Part shown: one piece after another, positions 38,802 to 46,594 of the stretch | How the letters are laid out: the number at the start of each line of letters is the position of its first letter | Position numbering within the stretch: the first letter of the stretch is position 1 | From: SXXZ01 sp041177965 | GTDB taxonomy: Bacteria; Verrucomicrobiota; Verrucomicrobiia; Limisphaerales; UBA9464 | NCBI GenBank assembly: GCA_041177965.1 | Contig: JBEGWF010000057.1 | Coordinates: forward strand, 1-63,121 | Direction of reading: 5' to 3' | Length of the DNA stretch: 63,121 bases | Program-made: the position numbers and the translations under genes | Notes under the pieces: generated by a model | Database searches by the model: none | The model's input: only the letters and a program-made list of their open reading frames with translations | Told to the model about the DNA's origin: nothing

Positions 38802-39329
38802 TCAGCCCCTCCGGCGCCAGAGGGCCATCAGCGTGAACAGGGCCACGGCGGCGGAGTAGGCGCAGATGCCCAGGCCCACCGACGGGGCCACGCCTCCGGG
38901 CTCGGTGAACAGCACCAGGGCCAGCCCCGGCACCAGCGTGAGCCCCGCCTCGGCGATGAAGGACAGGGCGGGCAACGCCCGGGGGGCCTCGTCGATCCGC
39001 TCGGACATCCAGAGCCGGTACGACCATTCGCCCATCGACCGCATGATCCAGGCATTCTGGAAATTGCGGGCCGCGACCAGCGCGCTGGTGGTGGCCACCG
39101 CGATGGCCAGACCAGGCAGACAGCCGATCCCCAGCGAGGCCAAACCATTGATCGGGATGCCCCACCGCCAACCGAGGCGTCGGGCCAAAGGGTTGCCCTC
39201 GAGGGCCAGGTTCGGGGTGGCGATCCAGGTCGACACGAGGTCGGCCGTCCGGCCCGCCAACGCCAAGCCCGCGAACAGGCACCACGGGGCCGAGCCGGGC
39301 GGGACGAACTCGGGGACGCTCGGGCTCAC
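38802..39329 (-). CDS. Small integral membrane protein coupled to hisI
   Basis: 175 residues with about four membrane segments (LFAGLALAGRTADLVSTWI, GIGCLPGLAIAVATTSALV, AEAGLTLVPGLALVLF, LGICAYSAAVALFTLMAL). The early D-x-x-STW followed by LEGNPLARRLGW resembles DUF5658-like membrane proteins. The start is GTG at 39329. It overlaps the hisI stop by four bases (GTGA), so translation is probably coupled. No function is assigned. Confidence 0.7.
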   Translation of the reverse strand: MSPSVPEFVPPGSAPWCLFAGLALAGRTADLVSTWIATPNLALEGNPLARRLGWRWGIPINGLASLGIGCLPGLAIAVATTSALVAARNFQNAWIMRSMGEWSYRLWMSERIDEAPRALPALSFIAEAGLTLVPGLALVLFTEPGGVAPSVGLGICAYSAAVALFTLMALWRRRG

Positions 39330-39715
39330 TGCTTGCCGTAGATGGCGTCCGGGGTCTGGAGCTGCGGCTCGGTCACCTTCCAGGAAACCCCTTCTCCCTC
39401 GACACTCCGGAAGAAGCAGGACTGGTAGCCCTCATGGCAGGCGGCACCCGTCTGCTCCACCTGGATGAGCAGGGTGTCGCCGTCGCAATCGAAGGCGATA
39501 TCCTTCACCACCTGCACGTGCCCGCTCGACTCGCCCTTCATCCAGAACTTCTGCCGCGAACGGCTCCAGAAGAAGGTCCGCCGGGTCTCGAGGGTCTTCT
39601 CGAGCGAGGCCCGGTTCATCCAGGCCATCATCAGGACGCGCCCGGTGGACTGCTCCTGGATGATGGCCGGGATCAGTCCTTCCGCGGTCCACTTGAGTCG
39701 GTCGTAAAAGCTCAT
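39326..39715 (-). CDS. hisI: Phosphoribosyl-AMP cyclohydrolase
   Basis: 129 residues, the stand-alone HisI domain without a fused HisE. It opens the adenine ring of phosphoribosyl-AMP in histidine synthesis. The metal sites DCDGDTLL and CHEGYQSCFF are intact, and TRRTFFWSRSRQKFWMKGESSG is the family core. It lies 95 bases after trpS on the same strand. The start at 39715 fits the family; the frame extends upstream without a sensible protein. Confidence 0.95.
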   Translation of the reverse strand: MSFYDRLKWTAEGLIPAIIQEQSTGRVLMMAWMNRASLEKTLETRRTFFWSRSRQKFWMKGESSGHVQVVKDIAFDCDGDTLLIQVEQTGAACHEGYQSCFFRSVEGEGVSWKVTEPQLQTPDAIYGKQ

Positions 39716-39810
39716 GCCGTGGGCATGATCATGGAAAGGCGCGCCCGGAATGTAAATTGGCCGAACGGAGGATTTTCCTCGGGTTTCTGCGATCCCGGCC
39801 CGATCCGGAC

Positions 39811-40791
39811 TCAATCCAGGCCGCAGGCCTGCTTGGCGCGGGCGAGGGTCTTCTGCGCCTTGGCCCGGGCCTTGACCGCACCGGCCCGCAGGATGTCGCG
39901 GACATCGTCGGGGCGGGCCGCGAGTTCGGCCCGGCGTTCGCGGAAGGCGGCGAAGTGCTTCCAGTACTCCTCGAAGAGACCCTTCTTCAGATCGCCATAG
40001 CCCAGACCCCCGGCCCGGAGGCGGTTCTCCCAGTCGGCGGCCACCTCGGGCGGTGCGACCAGGCGCAGCAGTTGGATGGCGATGTTCTTGTCGGCATCGG
40101 GCTTGGGCTCGGCGGGGGAGCGACTGTCCATCTGGATGGACATCACCCGCTTGCGCAGCGCCTTCTCGTCGCCGCTGAGCTCCAGGGTGTTGCCGTAGCT
40201 CTTGCTCATCTTCTGGCCATCGGTGCCCGGCACCACGGCGACCGATTCCTGGATGCGGGGCTCGGGCACGACGAAGGTGTCGCCGTAGAGGTGGTTGAAC
40301 TTGAGGGCGATGTCGCGGGTCACCTCGAGATGCTGCTTCTGGTCCTTGCCCACCGGCACCACCTGGGTGTCGTAGAGGAGGATGTCGGCGGCCATCAGCA
40401 CCGGATAGGCGAAGAGCCCATGATTCACCGCGCCCAGATCGCCGTCGGCGAGCTTGGCCACCTTGTCCTTGTAGCTGTGGCAGCGCTCGAGCAGGCCCAT
40501 CGGCGTCACGGTGCTCAGGAGCCAGGCCAGCTCGGTGTGCTCGGGCGTGTCGGATTGCTTCCAGAACACGCACCGGTCCGGGTTCAGGCCGGCGGCGAGC
40601 CAGTCGAGCGCGACATCCATCGTGTACTGCCGACGCTTGGCCGCGTCGGTCAGCGAGGTCATGGAATGGTAGTCGGCGATGAAATAGTAGGCCTCGCCCT
40701 GGTCCTGGAGGCCGATGGCCGGGAGCATGGCGCCGAAGTAGTTGCCCAGGTGCAGGGCACCGCTCGGCTGGATGCCGGTGAGAACGCGCAT
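39811..40791 (-). CDS. trpS: Tryptophanyl-tRNA synthetase
   Basis: 326 residues, standard for bacterial TrpS. It charges tRNA-Trp. The class I signature appears as PSGALHLGNYFGA (HIGH-like), and GQKMSKSYGN is the KMSKS loop. DYHSMTSL and the PVGKDQKQHLE segment are family-typical. The start at 40791 (MRVLTGIQPSG) matches homologues. Upstream is a short T-rich leader: on the + strand AAAAGGC is repeated in tandem at about 40820-40836. Confidence 0.96.
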   Translation of the reverse strand: MRVLTGIQPSGALHLGNYFGAMLPAIGLQDQGEAYYFIADYHSMTSLTDAAKRRQYTMDVALDWLAAGLNPDRCVFWKQSDTPEHTELAWLLSTVTPMGLLERCHSYKDKVAKLADGDLGAVNHGLFAYPVLMAADILLYDTQVVPVGKDQKQHLEVTRDIALKFNHLYGDTFVVPEPRIQESVAVVPGTDGQKMSKSYGNTLELSGDEKALRKRVMSIQMDSRSPAEPKPDADKNIAIQLLRLVAPPEVAADWENRLRAGGLGYGDLKKGLFEEYWKHFAAFRERRAELAARPDDVRDILRAGAVKARAKAQKTLARAKQACGLD

Positions 40792-40971
40792 GGGCCCGAG
40801 GTTGCGGAGGCCCCGGGCCAAAAGGCAAAAGGCAAAATGGGCCCATTCTGTCACGGCCCCGAGCCCAGGATCGCGACGCCGTGGACCCATGGGCCCCGGG
40901 ATCCCGCCCGGGGCCGGGGTCACGGTTGCAGCGCGGGGGTAGGATCGGGCAACCTCTCCTCGTCGTTCCCC

Positions 40972-41214
40972 ATGCCCGCACCCTGGATCTACACCTCCGG
41001 AGAGACCGTCCTCATCGGCGACATCGTGTTCCTGGGCCATTGGCGCGGGGTGGTGGTCGACCTCGTCGGCACCACCCATGCGGACTGGAACGAGGCCACC
41101 GGCGAAGGCGTGCTGTTCGAGGGTCCCGATTTCGGCCGCCTCCTTGCCGACACCCTGGGACCGGACGTCCGGCTCGTCCGACGGGCCGGGTCCGACGGAA
41201 CGTCCGCAGCCTGA
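40972..41214 (+). CDS. Small conserved-looking protein, function unknown
   Basis: 80 residues starting at 40972 (MPAPWIYTSGETVLIGD). It is compact and beta-rich (ETVLIGDIVFLGHWRGVVVDLVG), with an acidic middle and no signal peptide or cysteine. The V-x-x-GD-x-V-x-x-G pattern looks like a small SH3/KOW-type barrel, but no family is recognised. It is divergent from trpS and has native codon usage. The in-frame extension upstream to 39757 is antisense to trpS and is not real. Confidence 0.55.
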   Translation: MPAPWIYTSGETVLIGDIVFLGHWRGVVVDLVGTTHADWNEATGEGVLFEGPDFGRLLADTLGPDVRLVRRAGSDGTSAA

Positions 41215-41305
41215 ATCCCACCCGTCGGCCTCCGGATTTCGGCCCCGACTTCGGATCTCGGGGGTCTCGCCGGCGGATCTCGGCGACCGTCCGGCTCCGC
41301 CGGAC

Positions 41306-42091
41306 TCAGGCGGGCCGAAGATGCCCCAATTCCCTCAGGGAACTGTATCCCTTGAGCCAGATCTCGGAGGGGCGTCCGAGGATGACGTGATCGAGCACCT
41401 CGATGCGCAACAGCACCCCGGCACGGAGGATCTCGCGGGTGATGCGGATGTCGGCCTCCGATGGGCTCGGATCGCCGCTGGGATGGTTGTGCACCAGCAC
41501 GATGGAGTGGGCCCCGGAAGCGATGGCCGGCCGGAAGATCTCCCTCGGGTGCACGAGGACCTGGTCGATCAGGCCCTCGGTGACCGTCTCCATGCGGATG
41601 AGACGGCAACGGGTGTTGAGCAGGAGCACCACCATGCGCTCGGCCTTCCAGCCGGCCGCGGTGTCGGCCAGCAGGGCCGCGATGCGGGAGGGCGTGTCGA
41701 GCACCGGGGCCGAGTCGAGCGCCTCGCGGGAGACCCGTCGGCCCAGTTCGAGGGCCGCCATCAGGAGGGCGGCCTTGCTGGGGCCCACGCCGGGTCGCCG
41801 GGCCAATTCGGCGTGCGAGGCCCGGTTGAGGGTGGCCAGGCTGCCGAAGTGGCGATGGAGGGCCTCGCCGACGGCCACGGCATCGGCCCCGGGGATGCCG
41901 GTCCGGAGCAGGAGCCCGAGCAGCTCGGCGGTGCGCAAGCCGTCCGGACCGTGACGGATGAGCCGTTCGCGGGGCCGTTCGCACGCCGGGAGGTTCCGGA
42001 GGCCGATCGACGGGACCGCACCGGCATCCGGCGGGGCGGTCAGGGGCGATGGAAGCCCGGGTGGGCCGGGAAGATCCAGGGTCGGATTCAT
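41306..42091 (-). CDS. radC: RadC-family JAB/MPN domain protein
   Basis: 261 residues. A helix-hairpin-helix N-terminal part (LATLNRASHAELARRPGVGPSKAALLMAA) precedes the RadC JAB domain. The metal site HNHPSGDPSPSEAD is intact, and GLIDQVLVHPREIFRPAI is family-typical. RadC was named for DNA repair, but its real role is not settled; it is a putative metal-dependent protease or nuclease-associated protein. It stands alone between two + strand genes. Confidence 0.92.
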   Translation of the reverse strand: MNPTLDLPGPPGLPSPLTAPPDAGAVPSIGLRNLPACERPRERLIRHGPDGLRTAELLGLLLRTGIPGADAVAVGEALHRHFGSLATLNRASHAELARRPGVGPSKAALLMAALELGRRVSREALDSAPVLDTPSRIAALLADTAAGWKAERMVVLLLNTRCRLIRMETVTEGLIDQVLVHPREIFRPAIASGAHSIVLVHNHPSGDPSPSEADIRITREILRAGVLLRIEVLDHVILGRPSEIWLKGYSSLRELGHLRPA

Positions 42092-42167
42092 GGTTCCCCA
42101 GCCTTCGTCCGAAACCGGTCCCTTCTTTCAAGAGAACTTCGGGAACGCGGGACGAGGACGGAACTCC

Positions 42168-42225
42168 GATGGATCGGGTGGCATTGGGGCGGGCGGCATT
42201 GGATCGGGTGGCATTGGGGCGGGAC
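42168..42225. repeat. 15-bp tandem repeat upstream of the RbsD/FucU gene
   Basis: Nearly four copies of a 15-bp unit: a partial copy ending 42180, GCATTGGGGCGGGCG (42181-42195), GCATTGGATCGGGTG (42196-42210) and GCATTGGGGCGGGAC (42211-42225). Alternating variants give a 30-bp higher-order period. It ends 3 bases before a TTGACT at 42228-42233. If translated it would give a Gly-Ile-Gly repeat, but it lies upstream of the chosen start. Confidence 0.75.
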
Positions 42226-42263
42226 CCTTGACTTCACCTCCCGTCGGCCCTTCCCTCGGGCTC

Positions 42264-42653
42264 ATGCTCCGCAGTGGCATCCTCAATCCCCACCTGCTGT
42301 CCCTCCTGGCGCGGGTGCGTCACACCAACCGCCTGGTCATCGCCGACTCCATGTTCCCGGCCTGGCCCGGGATCGAGACGGTGGACCTGTCGTTGGTCTA
42401 CGGCATCCCGACCGTGCCCCAGGTGGTCGAGGCCATCGTGGCCAACTGGAAGGCGGGCCCCGTCTGGATGGCGTCCGAATTCCACGAACACAACGAGCCG
42501 GCCGTGCGCGCCGAATTCCAGTCGGCCTTCGGGGGCCTGCCCGTGATCTGGGAACCCCACCTGGCCCTGAAGGCCCGGGTGCCCGGCGCGGTCGGCCTGA
42601 TCCGCACCGGCGAACGCCGCATCTACACCAACGTGGTGCTCGAGTCGGCCTAG
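42264..42653 (+). CDS. RbsD/FucU family sugar mutarotase-like protein
   Basis: 129 residues of the RbsD/FucU fold, which interconverts anomers of ribose or fucose. MLRSGILNPHLLSLLARVRHTN holds the active-site His and matches the family start. ADSMFPAWPGIETVDLSLVYGIPTV-like segments and the closing GERRIYTNVVLESA are also typical. TTGACT (42228-42233), 17 bases and TTCCCT (42251-42256) form a weak promoter leaving only 7 bases to the ATG. The TAG stop overlaps the TAG stop of the opposing transaminase gene. Confidence 0.85.
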   Translation: MLRSGILNPHLLSLLARVRHTNRLVIADSMFPAWPGIETVDLSLVYGIPTVPQVVEAIVANWKAGPVWMASEFHEHNEPAVRAEFQSAFGGLPVIWEPHLALKARVPGAVGLIRTGERRIYTNVVLESA

Positions 42654-43780
42654 GCCGCTTTGACGCCCATTTCGCGCAGGGTCTCGGCGATGGCGTTGAC
42701 CACGGCGCGCATGTCCTTCTCGAAGAGGCGGCCGATGTTGCCGATGCGGAAGGTGTCGGCCTGGCTGATCTTGCCCGGATAGAGCAGGAAGCCCTTCTCG
42801 GCCACGCGGCGGTAGAACTCGGTCCAGACGAAGGCCGGATCCTTCGGATACACGAAACTGGTGATGATGTGGCTCTGCACCGCCGGCGGCAGGTACGACT
42901 GGAGGCCGATGGAACGCATGGCCGCAATGAGGGCGACGTTGTTGGCCCGATACCGCGCGGCACGGGCCGCGATGCCGCCTTCGAGTTCCAGTTCCTTCAG
43001 CGCCTGGGCGAAGGCGAGGATGCTGTGGGTGGGCGGCGTGTAGCGGAACTGGCCGTTCTTCTCGAAGCCCTTGAGTTGGTCGAGCAGGTTCAGGCTCAGG
43101 CTGCGCGCCCAGCCCTCGGTGGCCAGCAGGACCTTGCGGCGGCACAGCACGAAGCTGAAGCCCGGCACGCTTTCCACGCACTTGTTGGCCGACGAGATGA
43201 TGAAGTCGATGCACGCGGCCTCAAGGTCGATGGGGTAGCCGCCGAAGCTGCTCATGGCATCCACGATGTAGACCTTGCCGTGACGCCGGGCCACCGCACC
43301 CAGGGCCTCGATGGGGTTGAGGATGCCGGTGGTCGTCTCGCAATGCACCACCGCCACGTGGGTGATGGCCGGGTCGGAGGCCAACAGCGCGTCGAGGGCC
43401 TCGGGCGTGGGAGGGGTGTCCTCGGGCGTGCGCAGGATCGCATGGGCGATCCGGGCGTGCTGGAGCATGAGGATCATGCGCTCGCCGTAGGCACCGTTGG
43501 AGAGCACCGCCACCTTGCCCTGGGGCGGGATGGCCGTCTGGAACACCGCCTCCACGCCGAAGGTGCCGCTGCCCTGCATCAGGATGGCCTCCCAACCGGT
43601 CTCGCGCGACACCCCGCCGAGCCCGAGGATGGCCTGGCGCACCTCGGCCACGAGGGCGTTGAACTCCCAGTGCCAGGAACCGGCGTCGTGCAGCATGGCC
43701 TGCTTGACCGCGAGCGAGGTGGTGAGCGGGCCGGGGGTGAACAGGAGGGCGTCCTGGGAGGTGGGCAACTGGGGCTTCAT
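42650..43780 (-). CDS. 2-aminoethylphosphonate:pyruvate transaminase-like enzyme
   Basis: 376 residues, a class V PLP aminotransferase closest to PhnW. The start of the fold reads LLFTPGPLTTSLAVKQAMLHD, followed by EFNALVAEVRQAIL. GSGTFGVEAVFQTAIPP, VHCETTTGILNPIEALG and VDAMSSFGGYPID are family motifs. The PLP lysine is in ISSANKCVESVPGF. PhnW converts 2-aminoethylphosphonate to phosphonoacetaldehyde. No phosphonatase or phn gene is near, so an alanine:glyoxylate-type role is possible. It is divergent from the binding-protein gene at 43979 and shares stop bases with the RbsD/FucU gene. Confidence 0.85.
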   Translation of the reverse strand: MKPQLPTSQDALLFTPGPLTTSLAVKQAMLHDAGSWHWEFNALVAEVRQAILGLGGVSRETGWEAILMQGSGTFGVEAVFQTAIPPQGKVAVLSNGAYGERMILMLQHARIAHAILRTPEDTPPTPEALDALLASDPAITHVAVVHCETTTGILNPIEALGAVARRHGKVYIVDAMSSFGGYPIDLEAACIDFIISSANKCVESVPGFSFVLCRRKVLLATEGWARSLSLNLLDQLKGFEKNGQFRYTPPTHSILAFAQALKELELEGGIAARAARYRANNVALIAAMRSIGLQSYLPPAVQSHIITSFVYPKDPAFVWTEFYRRVAEKGFLLYPGKISQADTFRIGNIGRLFEKDMRAVVNAIAETLREMGVKAA

Positions 43781-43915
43781 GGGGTCTGCGTCGCCGGGGC
43801 GACCGGCGCAGCATCCACCAGAAACGGCCGGGCAGGCAATTCCCGGTCGGACATTCCCGGTCCATCGATTCATGGCATCGGTCCTGCGGATCCGCCGTGG
43901 AGGTCGAGTCCTCGG

Positions 43916-43944
43916 TTGAAAGCCGGCGGCCGGGTTCCTAGCCT
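43916..43944 (+). promoter_or_regulatory. Promoter of the binding-protein gene
   Basis: TTGAAA (43916-43921), a 17-base spacer and TAGCCT (43939-43944). The -10 box is identical to that of the Fe-S carrier gene promoter. The ATG at 43979 lies 34 bases downstream. Confidence 0.5.
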
Positions 43945-43978
43945 CGCGGTCAGAAGACTCCCGAGCCCGACCCCCACC

Positions 43979-45163
43979 ATGAACCCCGCACAACCCCGCC
44001 GCGCCTTCCTCACCACCGTCGCCGCCGCCGCCACCACCACGGCGGTCCTGCCCTGGTCCGGCTGCAAGCCCTCGGAAGGGGGCGCCGGCGGAGCCGGCGC
44101 GGCCGATGCCATCAAGGTGGGCGAGTTCTGCTCCCTGACCGGTACCGAGGCGACCTTCGGCGTCTCGTCGCACGAGGGCACCCTCCTGGCCATCGAGGAG
44201 ATCAACAAGGCCGGGGGCGTGCTCGGCAAGCCGCTGCAGCTGCTGCACGAGGACAACCGGTCCACGGCCGGCGAATCGGTGACCATCGTCAAGAAGTTCA
44301 TCAGCCGCGACAAGGTGGTGGCGGTGCTGGGCGAGGTGGCCTCGGGCCGCTCGCTCGAGGCCGCGCCCGTCTGCCAGGCGGCGGGCATCCCCATGATCTC
44401 GCCCTCCTCCACCAATCCCAAGGTGACGGCCGTGGGCGATTGCATCTTCCGCGTCTGCTTCACCGATCCCTTCCAGGGCCGGCTCATCGCCGAATTCGCC
44501 CGCAAGTCGCTCAAGCTCTCCCGGGTGGCGGTCTTCTCCGACGTGTCGTCGGCCTACGGCGACGGCCTGCGCCAGTATTTCACCGATGCGTTCACGGCGG
44601 CCGGCGGCCAGGTGGTGGTGCAGCAGAAGTACTCGTCGAAGGACAAGGACTTCAAGGCGCAGCTGACGGCCATCAAGGCGGCCAATCCCGAGGGCATCTG
44701 CGTGCCGGGCTACTACAACGAGGTCGGGCTCATCGTGAAGCAGGCCCGTGAACTCGGGATCACCGTGCCGATGTTCGGCGGCGACGGCTGGGAAGCCCCT
44801 GAGCTCATCCAGATCGCTGGCGGCGACGCGCTGAAGAACACCTACTACTCGACGCACTTCTCGCCCATCCAGGATACCCCGGAGGCCCAGCGTTTCGTGG
44901 CGGCCTACAAGGCGCGCTACAACGGCAAGGTGCCGGATGCGATGGCGGCCCTGGGCTACGACTCGGCCAAGATCCTCGCCGACGCCATCACCCGCGCGGG
45001 CTCGCCCGAACCGGCCAAGATCAAGGCCGCTCTGGCCGACGCCGACCTGGTCTCTGCCAGCGGACGCACGCGCATGGATGCCCAGCGCAATCCGCCGAAG
45101 GCCGCGGTGATCCTCACGGTCGAGGACGGGAAGTTCAAATTCCTGCAGACCATCGCGCCCTGA
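43979..45163 (+). CDS. Branched-chain amino-acid-type ABC substrate-binding lipoprotein
   Basis: 394 residues of the LivJ-type periplasmic binding family. The N-terminus combines a twin-arginine-like PRRAFLTT with a hydrophobic stretch ending WSGC, so it may be a Tat-exported lipoprotein. The binding lobes show IKVGEFCSLTGTEATFG, AIEEINKAGGVLGKPL, VVAVLGEVASGRSLEAAPV and MISPSSTNPKVT. No permease (LivH/M) or ATPase (LivG/F) gene is in the window. It lies divergent from the PhnW-like gene and 90 bases before the rha operon. It could bind an amino acid, urea, an amide or an aminophosphonate. Confidence 0.9.
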   Translation: MNPAQPRRAFLTTVAAAATTTAVLPWSGCKPSEGGAGGAGAADAIKVGEFCSLTGTEATFGVSSHEGTLLAIEEINKAGGVLGKPLQLLHEDNRSTAGESVTIVKKFISRDKVVAVLGEVASGRSLEAAPVCQAAGIPMISPSSTNPKVTAVGDCIFRVCFTDPFQGRLIAEFARKSLKLSRVAVFSDVSSAYGDGLRQYFTDAFTAAGGQVVVQQKYSSKDKDFKAQLTAIKAANPEGICVPGYYNEVGLIVKQARELGITVPMFGGDGWEAPELIQIAGGDALKNTYYSTHFSPIQDTPEAQRFVAAYKARYNGKVPDAMAALGYDSAKILADAITRAGSPEPAKIKAALADADLVSASGRTRMDAQRNPPKAAVILTVEDGKFKFLQTIAP

Positions 45164-45218
45164 AGCGTGGTCCGGGACGGCACCGGACCGGGGCATGAAC
45201 GGGGGCTCGAACGGGGGC

Positions 45219-45247
45219 TTCCGTCGCCGCCGGGGTCCCGATAGGGT
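45219..45247 (+). promoter_or_regulatory. Possible leaderless promoter of the rha operon
   Basis: TTCCGT (45219-45224), a 17-base spacer and TAGGGT (45242-45247). The rhaA ATG at 45254 begins 7 bases after the -10 box, the same geometry as the Fe-S carrier promoter. The -35 box is weak. Confidence 0.35.
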
Positions 45248-45253
45248 GCCCCC

Positions 45254-46594
45254 ATGTCCCCCGAGATCGAGACCGCCCGCGGCCTTTCCGCGTCGTCGTC
45301 CGGGGCCGCATCGGTATCGCGCGCCTACGGCCTGGCCCAACGACGCTACCTCGCGGCCGGAGTGGACACCGAGGCGGCCCTTGCGACGCTGGCGGGCATC
45401 CCGATCTCGCTCCAATGCTGGCAGGGGGATGATGTGCAGGGGTTCGAGGGCGACGCCCCAGGGGCGCCGGGAGGCGGGCTGGCGATCACCGGCACCCATC
45501 CGGGACGCGCTCGGACGCCGGTCGAACTGCGGGCCGACCTGGGGTGCGCGCTGTCGCTGATCCCCGGCAGGCACCGGGTCAACCTGCACGCCATCTACGG
45601 GGAGCCCGACGGGGAGACCCCACTGCGGCGCGACACCGTCGGCCCGGGACACTTCCGGGGCTGGGTCGAGTGGGCCCGGTCGCTGGGCCTCGGCCTCGAC
45701 TTCAATCCCACCTGCTTCGCGCACCCGATGGCCGCCGACGGGCTGACGCTGGCCCACCCGGACCGTGCCGTCCGGCGGTTCTGGATCGCGCATTGCCGGA
45801 GGGCCCGACGCGTGGCGGCCTTCCTCGGCCGCGAACTGGGCTCGCCCTCCGTCTGCAACGTCTGGGTGCCGGACGGCTTCAAGGACACGCCGGCCGACCG
45901 GGGTGCCGCACGCGCGCTGCTCGCGGAGTCGCTCGATGCCGTCTTCGCCGAGCGCCTGCCCGCCCGCCAGATCATCGATTCGGTCGAGCCCAAGCTCTTC
46001 GGCATCGGGGCCGAGAGCTGCACCGTGGGCTCGCACGATTTCCTCCTGGCCTATGCCGTCCGCCACCGCCGGCACCTCTGCCTCGATATGGGGCATTTCC
46101 ATCCCACCGAAAGCGTGGCCGACAAGCTCAGCGCGGTGCTGCCGTTCGTCCCGGGGGTGCTGCTGCACGTCAGCCGGGGCGTCCGCTGGGACAGCGACCA
46201 TGTGGTGACCCTCAACGACGACCTGTCGGCTCTGGCGAGGGAGGCCGTGGCGCCCGGCGTCCTTCCACGCGTCCGCTTCGGGATGGATTATTTCGACGCC
46301 AGCATCGACCGGGTGGCCGCCTGGGTGATCGGGGCCCGCGCCCTGGGCCGCGCGCTCCTGTCGGGACTGCTTGAACCGCCGGGCATCCGGGCCGCCGAGG
46401 TCCGCGGCGACCGGACCGCACGGCTGGCCCTCCAGGAGGAGGCCAAGGGTCTGCCGTCCGGGGCGGTCTGGGACGAGCATTGCCGGCGGCACGGGGTTCC
46501 CATCGGTGAGGCGTGGCTCGGGCCGGTCCGCCGTCACGCCGAGGGCACGGCCCGGGAACGCACCGGCCCTCGACCCAACCCACCCGCATCATGA
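45254..46594 (+). CDS. rhaA: L-rhamnose isomerase
   Basis: 446 residues. It interconverts L-rhamnose and L-rhamnulose using Mn/Zn in a TIM barrel. Visible features are GIPISLQCWQGDDVQGFE, LGLDFNPTCFAHP, SVCNVWVPDGFKDTPADR, IDSVEPKLFGIGAESC and LCLDMGHFHPTESVADK, which carry the metal ligands (Glu, Asp, His). VSRGVRWDSDHVV and FGMDYFDASIDR close the site. Its stop overlaps the rhaB start by ATGA. The C-terminal ~20 residues are an unconserved tail. Confidence 0.95.
   Translation: MSPEIETARGLSASSSGAASVSRAYGLAQRRYLAAGVDTEAALATLAGIPISLQCWQGDDVQGFEGDAPGAPGGGLAITGTHPGRARTPVELRADLGCALSLIPGRHRVNLHAIYGEPDGETPLRRDTVGPGHFRGWVEWARSLGLGLDFNPTCFAHPMAADGLTLAHPDRAVRRFWIAHCRRARRVAAFLGRELGSPSVCNVWVPDGFKDTPADRGAARALLAESLDAVFAERLPARQIIDSVEPKLFGIGAESCTVGSHDFLLAYAVRHRRHLCLDMGHFHPTESVADKLSAVLPFVPGVLLHVSRGVRWDSDHVVTLNDDLSALAREAVAPGVLPRVRFGMDYFDASIDRVAAWVIGARALGRALLSGLLEPPGIRAAEVRGDRTARLALQEEAKGLPSGAVWDEHCRRHGVPIGEAWLGPVRRHAEGTARERTGPRPNPPAS

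Noticed and set aside
41078..43978. + strand frame joined to the binding-protein gene
   Set aside because: The part before 43979 is antisense to radC and the PhnW-like gene; the Tat/lipoprotein signal marks the real start at 43979.
45195..45215. Sigma54 promoter upstream of rhaA (GGCAC near 45179, GGGGC near 45190)
   Set aside because: The GG and GC doublets are 12 bases apart instead of 10.
42650..46537. 1,295-codon minus-strand frame
   Set aside because: Only 42650-43780 has transaminase homology; the rest is a shadow of the binding-protein and rhaA genes.
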